This document shows, piece after piece, positions 63,449-64,000 of a DNA stretch of 64,000 nt (position 1 is the stretch's first letter; each line of letters starts with the position of its first letter). Under the pieces are notes generated by a model that saw only the letters and a list, made by a program, of their open reading frames with translations, searched no databases and was not told the DNA's origin. Made by a program: the position numbers and the translations under genes. Origin of the DNA: Mucilaginibacter dorajii (GTDB lineage: Bacteria > Bacteroidota > Bacteroidia > Sphingobacteriales > Sphingobacteriaceae); contig NZ_JANTYS010000001.1 of NCBI RefSeq assembly GCF_024808255.1, positions 310,001 to 374,000 of the forward strand, given 5' to 3'.

Positions 63449-64000
63449 ATGAAAAATAAAGACGACAGCAAACAAAAAATCATTAATGCGGTAGGTAAAA
63501 TTTTCAGAACTGAAGGACCGGCTGGCCTGTATTACACCCGTATTGCCCGGGAAGCTGGTGTAGATAGGGCACTGGTATCAGTATTTTGGCAGAAATAAAA
63601 AGAAGTTGATTGAAGAGTATATTGTGCAAACAGATTATTGGCTAACTTTTTTTGAAAAAATTAACCAAGAAGTTGGCAAGAATAAGCACGATACCAGCAA
63701 GGAACTTATTATCGATGTTTTACAAAAACAGTGGGAATACCTCTTATCAGAAACAGAGATGCAACATCTGATCTTATGGGAGCTCTCCGGTGATAGTGAG
63801 TTAATGAAGAGTATTCATCATACCAGGGAAATGTTGGCTGATATTAGCTGAGCAGCAATTCAAGGGGACTATAGTAAAAATCACGCCCATTATTGTTTTA
63901 TTATTAAGCGGTATATATTATGCTAATATTCATACCGTTCACAATGGCAGCATTATCTGCGGAATAGATGTCAGATCAGTTGAAGGGCAGGTCGCATTAT
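63449..64000 (+). pseudogene. TetR family regulator with two frameshifts, running off the window
   Basis: A good ribosome binding site (GAGCGAGGG) precedes ATG at 63449. The first frame gives the TetR helix-turn-helix (IINAVGKIFRTEGPAGLYYT, IAREAGVDRALV). At about 63577 two bases are missing relative to the expected YQYFGRNKKKLIEEY, which continues in another frame. A second shift occurs near 63843, after which the third frame reads LAEQQFKGTIVKITPII and GIYYANIHTVHNGSIICGID. The regulator is either inactivated or carries sequencing errors. The end lies beyond 64000. Confidence 0.75.

Overview
The window looks like a chromosomal stretch of a soil or plant-associated Bacteroidota of the Sphingobacteriaceae type (Mucilaginibacter/Pedobacter-like). 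The evidence is two SusC/SusD pairs, each preceded by a FecI-type ECF sigma gene and a FecR-type anti-sigma gene, STN-domain SusC proteins, many GH43/GH106/GH2/GH3 enzymes, A-rich translation starts instead of strong Shine-Dalgarno sites, and a TTTG-N21-TATATTTG promoter. All calls come from reading the sequence; no database search was run.

Layout. 1-2992 (minus): the start of an RND efflux pump, its adaptor lipoprotein, a degenerate SDR-like protein and an AraC regulator. 4187-17202: polysaccharide utilisation locus 1, with an alginate-lyase-fold lipoprotein, three GH43 enzymes, sigma factor, FecR, SusC and SusD. 17734-29323: a second Sus locus with sigma factor, FecR, SusC, SusD and a secreted metzincin-type zinc protease, which suggests peptide or protein use. 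The susC of this second locus appears to be split by an ORF-less group II intron (20459-22067). The predicted splice joins two exons in frame.

29690-31090 is a graveyard. It holds a terminator, a decayed copy of the 3' end of an epimerase gene, the 3' end of a second group II intron with a canonical domain V, a second copy of the susD-to-sigma intergenic region starting exactly at the intron 3' boundary, and a sigma-gene fragment.

31189-40449 (minus) is the most unusual block. Four tandem paralogous secreted peptides each have an exactly 50-residue leader ending in a small residue-x-Ala motif, followed by a four-cysteine core. Behind them lie a CGGC thioredoxin-like lipoprotein, an outer-membrane beta-barrel receptor, a Wzy/O-antigen-ligase-like membrane protein with TPRs, a DUF4221-like propeller lipoprotein and a transglutaminase-like lipoprotein. 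Divergent from it (40914-43992) are an ECF sigma factor, a HEAT-repeat anti-sigma protein and two paralogous secreted beta-rich proteins. I propose that this is a secreted-peptide maturation, export or recognition system resembling NVEALA-peptide loci.

44379-62051 (minus) is a glycan cluster rich in putative alpha-L-rhamnosidases: GH2, a Rossmann epimerase with a zinc-ribbon-like tail, GH106, an orphan TonB receptor, a GntR-type regulator with a sugar-binding domain, GH3, a small secreted protein and a second GH106. It is divergent from a Nudix-type regulator (62203-62988) flanked on both sides by paired operator-like boxes. The window ends in TetR-like remnants with frameshifts.
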